A stretch of DNA of 64,000 bases from Actinomadura mexicana (lineage in GTDB: Bacteria > Actinomycetota > Actinomycetes > Streptosporangiales > Streptosporangiaceae): NCBI RefSeq assembly GCF_900188105.1, contig NZ_FZNP01000013.1, positions 186,001 to 250,000 of the forward strand, written 5' to 3'. Below, piece by piece: positions 25,262 to 34,427 of the stretch. A model generated the notes under the pieces. The model worked only from the letters and a program-made list of their open reading frames with translations, did no database searches and was not told where the DNA came from. Positions within the stretch are counted from its first letter, which is position 1, and the number at the start of each line of letters is the position of its first letter. Both the position numbers and the translations under genes were made by a program.

Positions 25262-27338
25262 CGATCGTCCTCCACCGGCGGCTCTTCACCAGGTGGGTCT
25301 GGATGTCCTGGAGGATCTCGCCGGGGCGAGCCCGGCTGCGCGTCCAGGTGCCCTCCGCGTCGAGCGCCCAGGCGTGGACGTCCTCGTCCATGGCCCGGTC
25401 CATCAGGGCGAGCAGGTCGTCGCGCTGGGGCCGGTCGGTGACGGTGACGAGGGCCTCGACGCGGCGGTCCAGGTTGCGGTGCATCAGGTCGGCGCTGCCG
25501 ATCCACACCTCCGGCTCGCCGCCGTTCTCGAACGCGAACACGCGGGAGTGCTCCAGGAACCGGCCGAGGACGCTGCGCACCCTGATCATGTCGGACAGGC
25601 CGGGCACGCCGGGACGCAGCGCGCAGATGCCGCGGACCCAGACGTCCACCGGCACGCCGGCCCGCGACGCCCGGTAGAGCGCGTCGATGATCACCTCGTC
25701 CACCAGGGCGTTGCACTTGATCCGGACGCGGGCCGGGTGCCCGGCCCGCCGGTTGTCGATCTCGTGCTCGATCCGCTGGACGAGCCCGGAGCGCAGGCTG
25801 TTCGGCGCGACGAGCAGCCGGTGGTAGGAGCTCTGCCGCGAGTAGCCGGTGAGGTGGTTGAACAGGGCGCTGACGTCCTCGCCGACCTCGGGGTCGGCGG
25901 TGAGCAGCCCGAAGTCCTCGTAAAGGCGCGCGGTCTTCGGGTGGTAGTTGCCGGTGCCGATGTGGCAGTAGCGGCGCAGCTGGCCCTCGGACTCCTGCCG
26001 GACGATCAGCGCGAGCTTGCAGTGCGTCTTCAGCCCGACGAACCCGTAGACGACGTGGCAGCCGGCGGTCTCCAGCTTGCGCGCCCAGGCGATGTTGGCG
26101 CGCTCGTCGAACCGGGCCTTCAGCTCGACGACGACCACGACCTGCTTGCCGGCCTCGGCCGCGCTCATCAGCGCGTCCACGATCGGGGAGTCGCCGCTCG
26201 TCCGGTACAGCGTCTGCTTGATCGCCAGGACGCGCGGGTCGGTCGCGGCGTCCTCGATCAGCCGCTGGACGGTCGTGGTGAACGAGTCGTAGGGGTGGTG
26301 GACGAGGACGTCGCGCTCACGGATGGCGCTGAAGATGCTGACGTCCTCGGGCAGCGCCTCCTTCGAGGGGACGAAAGGGGGGTACTTCAGCTCCGGGCGG
26401 TCGAGGTCGGCGAAGGCGGCGAGGCCGCCGAGGTCGAGCGGCCCGACGACGCGGTAGATCTGGCCCTCGTCCACCCCCAGCTCGGAGGTGAGCAGGTCCA
26501 GGACCCCCTCGGAGATCGACTCCTCGACCTCCAGCCGGACGACGGGGCCGAACCGGCGGCGCAGCAGCTCGCGTTCGAGCGCCTGCAGCAGGCCCTCGCT
26601 GATGTCGTCGTCGATCTCCAGGTCCTGGTTGCGGGTGACCCGGAACGCGTGGTGCTCGACGACCTCCATCCCGACGAACAGCTGCCCGAGGTGCGCGGCG
26701 ATGACGTCCTCCAGCGGCGTGAACCGGTCGGGGGACGCCTCGATGAAGCGCGGCAGCAGCGGCGGCACCTTCACCCGGGCGAACATCGTGGCGTCGGTCT
26801 CCGGGTCGCGGACGATCACCGCGAGGTTCAGCGACAGGCCCGAGATGTAGGGGAACGGGTGCGCGGAGTCGACGACGAGCGGGGTGAGCACGGGGTAGAT
26901 CCGGTCGCGGAAGAGCCGCCGCAGCCGCTCCTGCTCGGTCTCGGCCAGCTCGTCCCAGCGCAGCAGGTCGATGCCCTCGTCTTCGAGCGCGGGCAGGATC
27001 TCCTTGCGGAAGCACGACGCGTGCCGCTGCATCAGCTCGTGCGCGACCACGCCGGTGCGCGCGAGCACCTCGCGGGGCTGGCGGCCGCTCGCGGACTGGA
27101 CGGCCAGGCCGGTCGCCATCCGGCGGGCGAGCCCGGCGACGCGGACCATGAAGAACTCGTCCAGGTTGCTGGAGAAGATCGACAGGAAGCGGACGCGTTC
27201 GAGCAGCGGCAGGTCCGGATCCTCGGCGAGCTCCAGGACGCGCTGGTTGAATCTCAGCCAGCCCTCCTCCCGGTCGAGGAAGCGGTCGTCGGGCAGCGCC
27301 TCGGACTGTGGGGGGACGTGTCCTGGATTGACGGTCAT
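25254..27338 (-). CDS. ppk1: Polyphosphate kinase 1
   Basis: A 694-residue enzyme that makes polyphosphate reversibly from ATP. The start SEALPDDRFLDREEGWLRFN, FLSIFSSNLDEFFMVRVAGL in the N-terminal domain, VELKARFDERANI, THCKLALIV with the phosphorylated His, and YCHIGTGNYH are all conserved. Length and domains are normal. It is translationally linked to the mutT1-like gene. A PHO-box-like repeat lies just upstream, which would link it to phosphate starvation as in Streptomyces. Confidence 0.96.
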   Translation of the reverse strand: MTVNPGHVPPQSEALPDDRFLDREEGWLRFNQRVLELAEDPDLPLLERVRFLSIFSSNLDEFFMVRVAGLARRMATGLAVQSASGRQPREVLARTGVVAHELMQRHASCFRKEILPALEDEGIDLLRWDELAETEQERLRRLFRDRIYPVLTPLVVDSAHPFPYISGLSLNLAVIVRDPETDATMFARVKVPPLLPRFIEASPDRFTPLEDVIAAHLGQLFVGMEVVEHHAFRVTRNQDLEIDDDISEGLLQALERELLRRRFGPVVRLEVEESISEGVLDLLTSELGVDEGQIYRVVGPLDLGGLAAFADLDRPELKYPPFVPSKEALPEDVSIFSAIRERDVLVHHPYDSFTTTVQRLIEDAATDPRVLAIKQTLYRTSGDSPIVDALMSAAEAGKQVVVVVELKARFDERANIAWARKLETAGCHVVYGFVGLKTHCKLALIVRQESEGQLRRYCHIGTGNYHPKTARLYEDFGLLTADPEVGEDVSALFNHLTGYSRQSSYHRLLVAPNSLRSGLVQRIEHEIDNRRAGHPARVRIKCNALVDEVIIDALYRASRAGVPVDVWVRGICALRPGVPGLSDMIRVRSVLGRFLEHSRVFAFENGGEPEVWIGSADLMHRNLDRRVEALVTVTDRPQRDDLLALMDRAMDEDVHAWALDAEGTWTRSRARPGEILQDIQTHLVKSRRWRTIDA

Positions 27339-27359
27339 GCCAGAATTTTCCCTGACTTA

Positions 27360-27377
27360 GGTTAACGAAAGTCGAAC
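27360..27377 (-). promoter_or_regulatory. PHO-box-like direct repeat upstream of ppk1
   Basis: On the gene's strand the site reads GTTCGAC-TTTC-GTTAACC: two 7-bp units 11 bp apart, against the actinobacterial PhoP repeat GTTCACC with the same period. There are two mismatches in one unit and one in the other. It sits only 22 bp before the ATG, which is close for an activator site. The call is tentative. Confidence 0.4.
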
Positions 27378-27535
27378 TTGCGGGTTCCACCGATGTATCT
27401 GATACGTCGATCATTCCCGCGGTTCCCGCAGATCACTCCGCCCCGGTCCTCCCCGCCGGACGTGGCAGGGGGTCGCAACGACCTGGCCACCGGGAGACCT
27501 TCACTGCGCGCCCCCGCGTGGGTAGAACGAAGACC

Positions 27536-29020
27536 GTGACTCCTCACGAGGCTTCGCCGCCCACGGTGTTCTGGCCGCGCTGCACCGCCGTCGACGGCTG
27601 CACCGGCCGGGCCGTGGGCGGCCTGGGCGGCTGCCCCGCCCACCTGCGCCCCCGCGAGTTCGAGCGTTTCATGGGCTCGCTGCACCCCGGCGCCGATCTC
27701 GACCTGCGCGGCGTCACCGTCCCGCCGTGGCTGCTGGACGGGGTGCTGGACACCGTCACCGGGCCCGACGGGCGGCCCCACCTCGGCCGGACCCGGTTCG
27801 ACGGCGCGGTGCTGCCGGCGGACGCGGGGCTGCGCGGCTTCTGCGTCGAGGGCGACAGCTCGTTCGACGGCGCCCGCTTCCTCGGCGGCGCGTCGTTCTA
27901 CGACGCGCGGTTCTTCGGCAACGTCTCGTTCCGGGGGGCGCGCTTCGGGCGCAACGTGTCCTTCCACGAGGCCCGGTTCCACCGGCACGCCTCCTACGAG
28001 GAGGCCGTGTTCACCGGCGACGCCCTCTTCGGCGAGACGCGGTGGCACGCCGACGCCGCCTTCCGCGGCGCCGTGTTCATGGGCGCGGCCTGCTTCGACC
28101 GCGCGCGGTTCGGGCGGGACGCGGCGATGCAGGGGGCCTGCTTCCGCGGCGACGTGTCGTTCAAGCGCGTCGAGGTGACGCGGCACGCCCGGTTCGAGCG
28201 GGCGCGGTTCCGGCACGGCGCCTGGCTCGGCCCGCTGGCGGCGGGCGGCCGGATCGCGCTGTCGGACGCGACCGTGCACGGCGGGCTGCGGGTGCACGCG
28301 GCGGCACGGCAGGTCATCGCCCGCGGCGCGATCGTCCACGGGGAGGCCGACTTCCGGCTCCGGCACGCCGAACTCGACCTGGAGGACGCGGTGTTCGAGG
28401 GCCCCGCCGCCGTCCGGGCGCTGGCCCACCCGATCCAGGGGCTCGCCGAGCCGCCCGCCGGGCCCGGCCCCTCCGGCGTCCGGCTCCTCTCGCTGCGCCG
28501 CGCCGACGCGACCCGGCTGCTGCTCGCCGACGTCGACCTCAGCGGCTGCGGCTTCCTCGGGCTGCGGCGGCCGGACGCGCTGCGGATCACGGGCGACTGC
28601 GCGTTCGCGACCGCGACCGGGCGGCGCCGGACGCGGCCGTGGCACCGCCGCGACCGGGCCGTCCTCGCCGAGGACCTCGCCGACGGGGCCGGCCACGACG
28701 ACCGGCTGCGCGCGCTGTACCAGGCGCTGGCGCGCGCCACGGCCGACTCCGACCGCGACCGCCTCGCCCGCGACTTCCGCTACAGCGCGCTGGAGATGCG
28801 GCGGCACGGCGAGCGCGACCCGTGGCGCCGCGCCGGCCTGCACCTTCTGTGGATCACCTGCGGATACGGGCTGCGGGCGGGACGCGCCGTTGCCTGGCTC
28901 GCCGTCATCATCGCGCTGCTGTGCTGCGGCGCCTCACTGGTCCGCCACGACGACCGGACGCGGCACGACAACCGCACGGGGAGCGTCCGCGCCGCCCACC
29001 CGAGCGCCCGTAGCACATAA
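27536..29020 (+). CDS. Pentapeptide-repeat membrane protein
   Basis: A protein of about 494 residues. The N-terminal part has Cys residues in CTAVDGC and GGCPAH. Residues about 70-230 form a pentapeptide-repeat beta-helix with many A(D/R)F units (FDGARFLGGASFYDARFFGN). A second beta-helical stretch follows, and near the end one or two hydrophobic helices (AVAWLAVIIALLCCGASLV). GTG 27536 or GTG 27518 may start it; neither has a strong ribosome site. It resembles the membrane protein at 14372-15829 in design. Function unknown. Confidence 0.75.
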   Translation: MTPHEASPPTVFWPRCTAVDGCTGRAVGGLGGCPAHLRPREFERFMGSLHPGADLDLRGVTVPPWLLDGVLDTVTGPDGRPHLGRTRFDGAVLPADAGLRGFCVEGDSSFDGARFLGGASFYDARFFGNVSFRGARFGRNVSFHEARFHRHASYEEAVFTGDALFGETRWHADAAFRGAVFMGAACFDRARFGRDAAMQGACFRGDVSFKRVEVTRHARFERARFRHGAWLGPLAAGGRIALSDATVHGGLRVHAAARQVIARGAIVHGEADFRLRHAELDLEDAVFEGPAAVRALAHPIQGLAEPPAGPGPSGVRLLSLRRADATRLLLADVDLSGCGFLGLRRPDALRITGDCAFATATGRRRTRPWHRRDRAVLAEDLADGAGHDDRLRALYQALARATADSDRDRLARDFRYSALEMRRHGERDPWRRAGLHLLWITCGYGLRAGRAVAWLAVIIALLCCGASLVRHDDRTRHDNRTGSVRAAHPSARST

Positions 29021-29083
29021 GCGCCCGGCGGCCCGCTAAAGGCGGGGGTTGTTTTGTCAGACCCACGCGTAATGATTCTTGTT

Positions 29084-29401
29084 ATGAGCAGAGACACCCA
29101 TCCGGGGGTGCAGTGCCCGCACTGCCAATCGCATCTCGCGCTCGTCCCCGTGACTGGAAACCCCGTGTCCGGAAACTCCGCCGTCGCACCCGTCCCCGTC
29201 CTGCCGCTCGTGGCGAAGGAGGAATGGCAGCCTCCCCCCGTCGCCGAGGTGCTCGCCGTTTACGCCGGGCGCGCCAAGGACACCGTGACCGCGGCGCGCG
29301 GCGCCGCCAAGGTCCGCGAAAGCCTGAACCGCGCCAGGGCGGCCGCCGCGGGTCGCAAAGCCGCACAGAAAACCGCGCGCCGCACTCCCAGAAGCGCCTG
29401 A
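29084..29401 (+). CDS. Small protein with N-terminal CxxC motif
   Basis: A 105-residue protein starting MSRDTHPGVQCPHCQSHLAL, with one CxxC pair that could share a zinc ion with another molecule, a Pro/Val-rich middle, and a very basic Ala/Arg/Lys C-terminal helix (KVRESLNRARAAAAGRKAA) that could bind nucleic acid. The start is one of three in-frame candidates and none has a clear ribosome site. Family not recognised. A terminator follows. Confidence 0.55.
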   Translation: MSRDTHPGVQCPHCQSHLALVPVTGNPVSGNSAVAPVPVLPLVAKEEWQPPPVAEVLAVYAGRAKDTVTAARGAAKVRESLNRARAAAAGRKAAQKTARRTPRSA

Positions 29402-29424
29402 TCACAACCCGGCCACTAACGCCG

Positions 29425-29459
29425 GGAAGGGACGGCACCGTGCCGGCACCGTCCCTTCC
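29425..29459. terminator. Hairpin between convergent genes
   Basis: An 11-bp perfect stem (GGAAGGGACGG/CCGTCCCTTCC) closes a 13-nt loop that can pair further. It lies between the small CxxC protein gene and the convergent CU044_5270 gene. Confidence 0.75.
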
Positions 29460-29468
29460 GCAATGACG

Positions 29469-30731
29469 TCAGCGCGGCTTGGAATCCGTCCATTCGGCGC
29501 CGACCAGGGCGGTGGAGTTCATCGTCCGCCCCGCCGGGACGTCGACCCCGGCCGCCGGCGCCACCATGACGTTCCTACTGGCCAGCGCGGCGCCCGCCGC
29601 CAGATCAATGATCATTTCTTCCCGGACCACGCCCCGCGGCGTCTTCTCCTCCAGCGCGATGGCGCTCCCCGTCCGCCCCTGCGAATCGGTGACCTTTCCG
29701 AGCGACCGCACCGCCGGGAGCCCCGCCAGCATCCGGAACGCGGCCGCCCGCACCCCCGGCTTCACCGGCATCTCCATCACCAGGCCGCGCGCCACGGTGT
29801 ACAGCCACCGGTCCGACGCCATCGGCCGGTTCGACTCGGTGTCGTGGCCCTCGTACCAGCGCAGCAGTTCGGCCTTGAGCCGCTTCGGGTCGGACGGCAG
29901 TGACCGCAGGTCCTTCATGGTCACGTTCCGGCCCAGCCAGAACACCTTGTCGCCGCCGACGAGCGCGGAGCCGCTGAAAGCGCGCGGACCGGGCGCCGTC
30001 TTCGCGGTGAATTCCTTCGGCCGGCCCTTGGCCGCCGGCCCGACGGGGATCTCGATCTTGAACGTCCCGGGCGATCCGGCGCGCCGCCACGCCTCCTCGT
30101 CCGCCTTCGTCGCGGGCTCGGCCCCCAGCTCCTGCTGCGCGCCCCACGCCTTGCCGCCGGGCCTGCTCGGCGTCCAGCTCTCCGCCTTGCTCCTGACCGT
30201 GACGGCGTAGCGGCCGCCGCCCTCGCCGACCGTGTACGTGGCGGACGAGACCGTCACCTGGTACCAGAAGGCCCGCATCGTCTCGGTCTGCCCGTCCGCC
30301 CCCTCGGCCGCCGCGAGCAGGACGGTCTTCGCGTCGAGCACCCGCTCGCCGCCTCCACCCGGCCGGGGCGGCGCAGTCCCGTCCCCGCCGGGAGCGACGA
30401 GCACCGCCGCCGCGGCGACCGCACCGGCCGCGACCGCCCCGGCCAGCCCCAGTCCCCAGACCGGCCGCACCCGCCGCCGCACGGGCGCGGCGCTCCCGGC
30501 CTCCGAACGCGGCGCCGCCATGGCCCGCGCCAGCTCGTCCCGCCGCACGCCCTCGTCCACCGGCGCACCCGGACCCATCTCCTCAGGCCTGGCATCCCGC
30601 AACACCCGCATCACATCCTTCATCCCGTCTCCCCGCGAAGGACCGGCCCCCCGCGATCCGCGCTTCACACCACTCATGCCGTCTCCCTGCGAGACACCGG
30701 TCCGCCGCGTCCCAGACCCGCTCCCGCTCAT
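29469..30731 (-). CDS. CU044_5270-family membrane protein, sigma factor partner
   Basis: A 420-residue protein with a cytoplasmic N-terminus, one membrane helix (GLGLAGAVAAGAVAAAAVLV) and a large extracytoplasmic domain, the layout of CU044_5270 proteins encoded beside ECF sigma factors. The coupled start ATG 30731 overlaps the sigma factor stop by 4 bp (ATGA). Two further in-frame ATGs at 30677 and 30623 lie on a 54-bp repeat, each with its own GGAGA; the family-like start MKDVMRVLRDARPEEM is the last. It may act as an anti-sigma factor, but the usual zinc-type anti-sigma motif is absent. Confidence 0.8.
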   Translation of the reverse strand: MSGSGSGTRRTGVSQGDGMSGVKRGSRGAGPSRGDGMKDVMRVLRDARPEEMGPGAPVDEGVRRDELARAMAAPRSEAGSAAPVRRRVRPVWGLGLAGAVAAGAVAAAAVLVAPGGDGTAPPRPGGGGERVLDAKTVLLAAAEGADGQTETMRAFWYQVTVSSATYTVGEGGGRYAVTVRSKAESWTPSRPGGKAWGAQQELGAEPATKADEEAWRRAGSPGTFKIEIPVGPAAKGRPKEFTAKTAPGPRAFSGSALVGGDKVFWLGRNVTMKDLRSLPSDPKRLKAELLRWYEGHDTESNRPMASDRWLYTVARGLVMEMPVKPGVRAAAFRMLAGLPAVRSLGKVTDSQGRTGSAIALEEKTPRGVVREEMIIDLAAGAALASRNVMVAPAAGVDVPAGRTMNSTALVGAEWTDSKPR

Positions 30732-30743
30732 GCCGTCTCCTCC
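30621..30743 (-). repeat. Tandem 54-bp repeat carrying three start sites
   Basis: Three in-frame ATGs lie exactly 54 bp apart (30731, 30677, 30623). Each is preceded on the minus strand by GGAGACGG, and the intervening units remain recognisably alike, coding for 18-residue blocks MSGSGSGTRRTGVSQGDG and MSGVKRGSRGAGPSRGDG. This looks like tandem duplication of a translation initiation region. Confidence 0.75.
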
Positions 30744-31360
30744 TTGATGAACCGGACCTGCGACCGCGATCCGCGTACCGGCGCGCCGCCCGTGCCGGGC
30801 TCCGTGTCGGTTCGGGCGGGCGGGCGGGGCGGATCCGGTCGGGCGCGTGCCGTCCGGGCGCCGGTCTGCTCGTCCTCCGCCGCGCGGACCAGGCGGCGGC
30901 GCGCGCGGTGCAGGCGCACCCGCAGCGCCGCCGGCGAGCAGCCGACCACCCGGGCGGCCTCGCGCGGGGTCAGGCCCTGCCAGGCGATGAGGATCAGGAT
31001 CTCCCGGTCCCCCTCGGGCAGCGCCGCCATCGCGCGCAGCACCGCGAGCCGCTCCGCCACCTCCTCGGCGACGTCGCCGGTCTGGCGCGGCGCCCACCGT
31101 CCGAGCTCGGCCGCGAACGACTCGCGCCGCACCCGCGCGCGGTGCCCGTCGCGCAGCACGTTCCGCGCGACGCCGAGCAGCCACGGCAGCGCCGGGTCCG
31201 GGACGTCGGCGAGCCGCCGCCACGCCACGGCGAAGGTCTCGCTCACCACCTCGTCCGCGACCTGGCCGCCGGCGCGGGCGGCGGCGTAGGCCCACACGCG
31301 CTGGCGGCACTCGTCGTAGATCGCGGTGAAGCGCTGTTCATCGGGGCCCTCGTCTGCCAC
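30728..31360 (-). CDS. ECF-type RNA polymerase sigma factor
   Basis: A 210-residue sigma-70 family factor. Region 2 spans FTAIYDECRQRVWAYAAARA to WLLGVARNVL, and region 4 has LPEGDREILILIAWQGLTP with AALRVRLHRARRRL as recognition helix. A Pro/Arg-rich tail of about 50 residues follows. GTG 31360 is preceded by GGAGGAG. It is coupled by a 4-bp overlap to its membrane partner and is presumably released by a signal through that protein. Confidence 0.9.
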   Translation of the reverse strand: MADEGPDEQRFTAIYDECRQRVWAYAAARAGGQVADEVVSETFAVAWRRLADVPDPALPWLLGVARNVLRDGHRARVRRESFAAELGRWAPRQTGDVAEEVAERLAVLRAMAALPEGDREILILIAWQGLTPREAARVVGCSPAALRVRLHRARRRLVRAAEDEQTGARTARARPDPPRPPARTDTEPGTGGAPVRGSRSQVRFIKEETA

Positions 31361-31572
31361 CGCGTGCTCCTCCGTCCGTCCGTTCGGGTCATGTCACGAG
31401 GTAGTGGCGCGGGAGAGGACATCGTTACCGGAAGGCGAGCAGGTTCCTCCGGGCGAGCCCTTTTGGCCGCTCCGCGTGCGCCCCGAGCGCTCGATACCTC
31501 TAACATTTGCTCGATGGCAAGGGCCTCCCGCCTGACATCGACCCGGCCGCGCCGGACAGAAGGAGCTGAGAC

Positions 31573-32775
31573 ATGGCCGCGATGCCCAGTCGCGGTGCGG
31601 AGCGGCTCCTCGGTGTCGCCGGTTCCCCGCACCTCCTTCTCGTCGAGGACGATCCCGGCGACGCGTTCCTGTTCGAGGATCTGCTGACCGAGGCGCAGCC
31701 CGGCCTGCGGATCACCGTCGCGGCCACGCTCGCCGAGGCCCTCGCCGCGCTGCGGGCCGACATCCAGTGCGTCATCGTCGACCTGTCCCTCCCGGACGCG
31801 CAGGGCCTCGACGCCCTCCACCAGGTGCGCGAGCACGCGCCGACCACCGCCGTGCTCGTGCTGACCGGCCTCGCCGACGCCCACGTCGGCGTCGCGGCCG
31901 TCGCCGCCGGCGCCCAGGACTACCTCGTCAAGCAGGACGCCGACGGCGCGCTGCTCACCCGGGCGATCAGCTACGCCATCGAGCGCAAGCGCGCCGACGA
32001 GTCCGAGCGGCAACTCGTCGAGGCGCGCGCCCTCAGCCGGGAGAACGCCCGGCTGGAGCGCGGCCTGCTGCCCGTGCCGATCCTGCACGACACGACGCTG
32101 CGGCACCACACCCGCTACCGGCCGGGACGCGACCGGGCCCTGCTCGGCGGCGACTTCCACGACACCGTGGAGACCGCCGACGGCGCCGTGCACGCCGTGA
32201 TCGGCGACGTGAGCGGGCACGGCGCGGACGAGGCGTCCCTCGGCGTCCGGCTCCGCATGGCGTGGCGGACGCTCGTGCTCGCCGGGCACACGGGCCCGCG
32301 CCTCCTCGACACCCTCGACGCCGTGCTGCAGCACGAGCGGTGGAGCGACGAGATCTTCACGACCGCCTGCATGGTGACGATCGCGCCCGACCGGCGCACC
32401 GCCCGGGTGCACCGGGCCGGGCATCCGTGCCCGCTGTTCTTCTCCCCGGGCGGCGTGGAGGCCCTCCCGGACGAGCCGCGGGGCCCGGCGCTCGGGCTGC
32501 TCCCGGGCGCCCGATGGCCCGCCGCCGACCTGGAGCTCGGCGACCGGTGGGGCCTGCTGCTCTACACCGACGGACTGATCGAGGGGGCCGACGGTGAGGA
32601 CGGCGGGCACCTCGACATGGCCGGCCTGCTGCGGCTCGCCAGGGCCGCGCACGAGGAGGGGAGGCACGGCGACGTGCTCGTCGACGGACTTATCGCAGAG
32701 GCCGAACGGCTGAACGGGGACGTTCTGGCCGACGACCTCGCCCTGCTGATGCTGAGCCGGGGGGACGACCGGTGA
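31573..32775 (+). CDS. Response regulator with SpoIIE-type (PP2C) phosphatase output
   Basis: A 400-residue protein. The receiver domain (LLVEDDPGDAF, acceptor Asp in VDLSLPDAQG, Lys in YLVKQD) is linked by a short coiled coil (ERQLVEARALSRENARLERG) to a PPM phosphatase domain with intact metal ligands (GGDFHD, GDVSGHG, TDGL, DDLAL). It should dephosphorylate an anti-sigma antagonist in partner switching. ATG 31573 follows AAGGAG. The stop overlaps the next gene, a sensor kinase, by 4 bp, so phosphorylation by that kinase is likely. Confidence 0.92.
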   Translation: MAAMPSRGAERLLGVAGSPHLLLVEDDPGDAFLFEDLLTEAQPGLRITVAATLAEALAALRADIQCVIVDLSLPDAQGLDALHQVREHAPTTAVLVLTGLADAHVGVAAVAAGAQDYLVKQDADGALLTRAISYAIERKRADESERQLVEARALSRENARLERGLLPVPILHDTTLRHHTRYRPGRDRALLGGDFHDTVETADGAVHAVIGDVSGHGADEASLGVRLRMAWRTLVLAGHTGPRLLDTLDAVLQHERWSDEIFTTACMVTIAPDRRTARVHRAGHPCPLFFSPGGVEALPDEPRGPALGLLPGARWPAADLELGDRWGLLLYTDGLIEGADGEDGGHLDMAGLLRLARAAHEEGRHGDVLVDGLIAEAERLNGDVLADDLALLMLSRGDDR

Positions 32776-34427
32776 CCGCCGCGTCCGCCGAGACCGGCGA
32801 GGAGCCGCGGGCCGCCGGACCGGGCGCCGTGCTGCCCGGCGCGCAGATCCCCGAGGGCCAGGGGATGGGCCGGGTGCGGCTCGTCCAGATCTACCGGATC
32901 GGCTCCGCCGTCCTCGGCGCCCTCCTGCTGGCCGCGTTCGTGCAGGCCGGGATGGCGCTGTACGAGAACGAGCAGGCCCGCGACGTCCTGATCGAGCGCG
33001 TCGACCCGGCGACGCTGGAGCAGTTCCGGCTCTCCACCGCCGTCACCGGCCAGGACACGGCCATCCGCGCGTACGCCGAGGACGGCGGACGCGAGCACGT
33101 CGAGCAGTACCGGGCCGCCGTGCGCCAGGAGGCGGCGTCCGCGGCCCGCATGCGCCGCCTCCTCGCCGGGGTGACCGGGCACGAGGATGTCGACCGGCTC
33201 CTCGCCAAGGCGACCGCCGACTCGCGCGCCTGGCGGGCCGGGTTCGCCGACCGGATCGCGGCCGGGCCCGGCGGGCAGGGCATCGACCGCGGCCAGAGCC
33301 GGGTGGCGAGCCGCCTGCTCGTGCAGGCGCGCGGCGACATGACGCCGCTCCAGGCCGGCATCACCGCGCTGCACGACCGGGCGGCCGCGAAGCTGAACTC
33401 CCGCGCGAGGACCGCCCAGTGGTCCACGTTCGCCGCGCTCGCCATGGTCGTCGTCGCCGCGCTGCTGCTCGCCGTGCTGTTCCGCCGGACCGTGCTGACA
33501 CCGGTGTCGACCCTGAGCGGACGCGTCCGCGCCGTCTCCGAGGGCGACTTCGGGCACCGCCTCGACGTCCCCGGCCCGGCGGAGATCAACGAGCTGGCGG
33601 CGATCATCGACGCGATGCGCGCCCGGATCACCGAGGAGTGGCGCACCAGCGAGGACAAGTCCCGCCGGCTCGACGAGCAGACCGAGGAGCTGCGCCGCTC
33701 CAACGCCGAGCTGGAGCAGTTCGCCTACGTCGCGAGCCACGACCTGCAGGAGCCGCTGCGCAAGATCGCCAGCTTCTGCCAGATGCTCGAACGCCGGTAC
33801 GGGGACCAGCTCGACGAGCGCGGGCGGCAGTACATCGCGTTCGCCGTGGACGGCGCCAAGCGCATGCAGGCCCTGATCAACGACCTGCTGAGCTTCTCCC
33901 GCGTCGGCCGGACGGCGCGCCCCGAGGACTCCGTCGACCTGGACGAGGTCGTCCGGCAGGCGCTGGACAACCTTTCCACGCTGCGCGAGGAGACCGGCGC
34001 CGAGGTGGACGTGGCGGAGTTGCCCGACGTGCCCGGCGACCGCACCCAGCTGGTCCAGCTGTTCCAGAACCTCGTCGGAAACGCGATCAAGTTCCGCCGG
34101 GAGGGCGTGCCGCCGCGCGTCACCATCGACGTCCGCCGGGCCGGGGACGAGTGGGAGTTCGGCTGCGCCGACAACGGCATCGGCATCGACCCCCGCTACG
34201 CCGACCGGATCTTCCTCATCTTCCAGCGGCTGCACTCGCGCGAGGAGTACACCGGAACGGGGATCGGCCTGGCGCTGTGCAAGAAGATCGTCGAATACCA
34301 CGGCGGCCGCATCTGGCTCGCCGCCGACGAGCACGCCGAGCCGGATGCGGCCGCCCCCGGGACCACGTTCCGGTGGACGCTGCCCGCCCAGCCGCCGACC
34401 GGCACCGCAGAGGACGCCGAAGGCTAG
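32772..34427 (+). CDS. Sensor histidine kinase with CHASE3-like and HAMP domains
   Basis: A 551-residue membrane kinase. The first helix (about residues 40-62) is followed by a helical extracellular domain of about 150 residues resembling CHASE3, a second helix (FAALAMVVVAALLLAVLF), HAMP, and a dimerisation helix with phospho-His in YVASHDLQEPLRK. The ATPase domain has QNLVGNAIKFR, DNGIGID and GTGIGLALCKKIV. It is the partner of the response-regulator phosphatase upstream. The signal is unknown. The gene ends 4 bp inside the convergent phosphatase gene. Confidence 0.92.
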   Translation: MTAASAETGEEPRAAGPGAVLPGAQIPEGQGMGRVRLVQIYRIGSAVLGALLLAAFVQAGMALYENEQARDVLIERVDPATLEQFRLSTAVTGQDTAIRAYAEDGGREHVEQYRAAVRQEAASAARMRRLLAGVTGHEDVDRLLAKATADSRAWRAGFADRIAAGPGGQGIDRGQSRVASRLLVQARGDMTPLQAGITALHDRAAAKLNSRARTAQWSTFAALAMVVVAALLLAVLFRRTVLTPVSTLSGRVRAVSEGDFGHRLDVPGPAEINELAAIIDAMRARITEEWRTSEDKSRRLDEQTEELRRSNAELEQFAYVASHDLQEPLRKIASFCQMLERRYGDQLDERGRQYIAFAVDGAKRMQALINDLLSFSRVGRTARPEDSVDLDEVVRQALDNLSTLREETGAEVDVAELPDVPGDRTQLVQLFQNLVGNAIKFRREGVPPRVTIDVRRAGDEWEFGCADNGIGIDPRYADRIFLIFQRLHSREEYTGTGIGLALCKKIVEYHGGRIWLAADEHAEPDAAAPGTTFRWTLPAQPPTGTAEDAEG

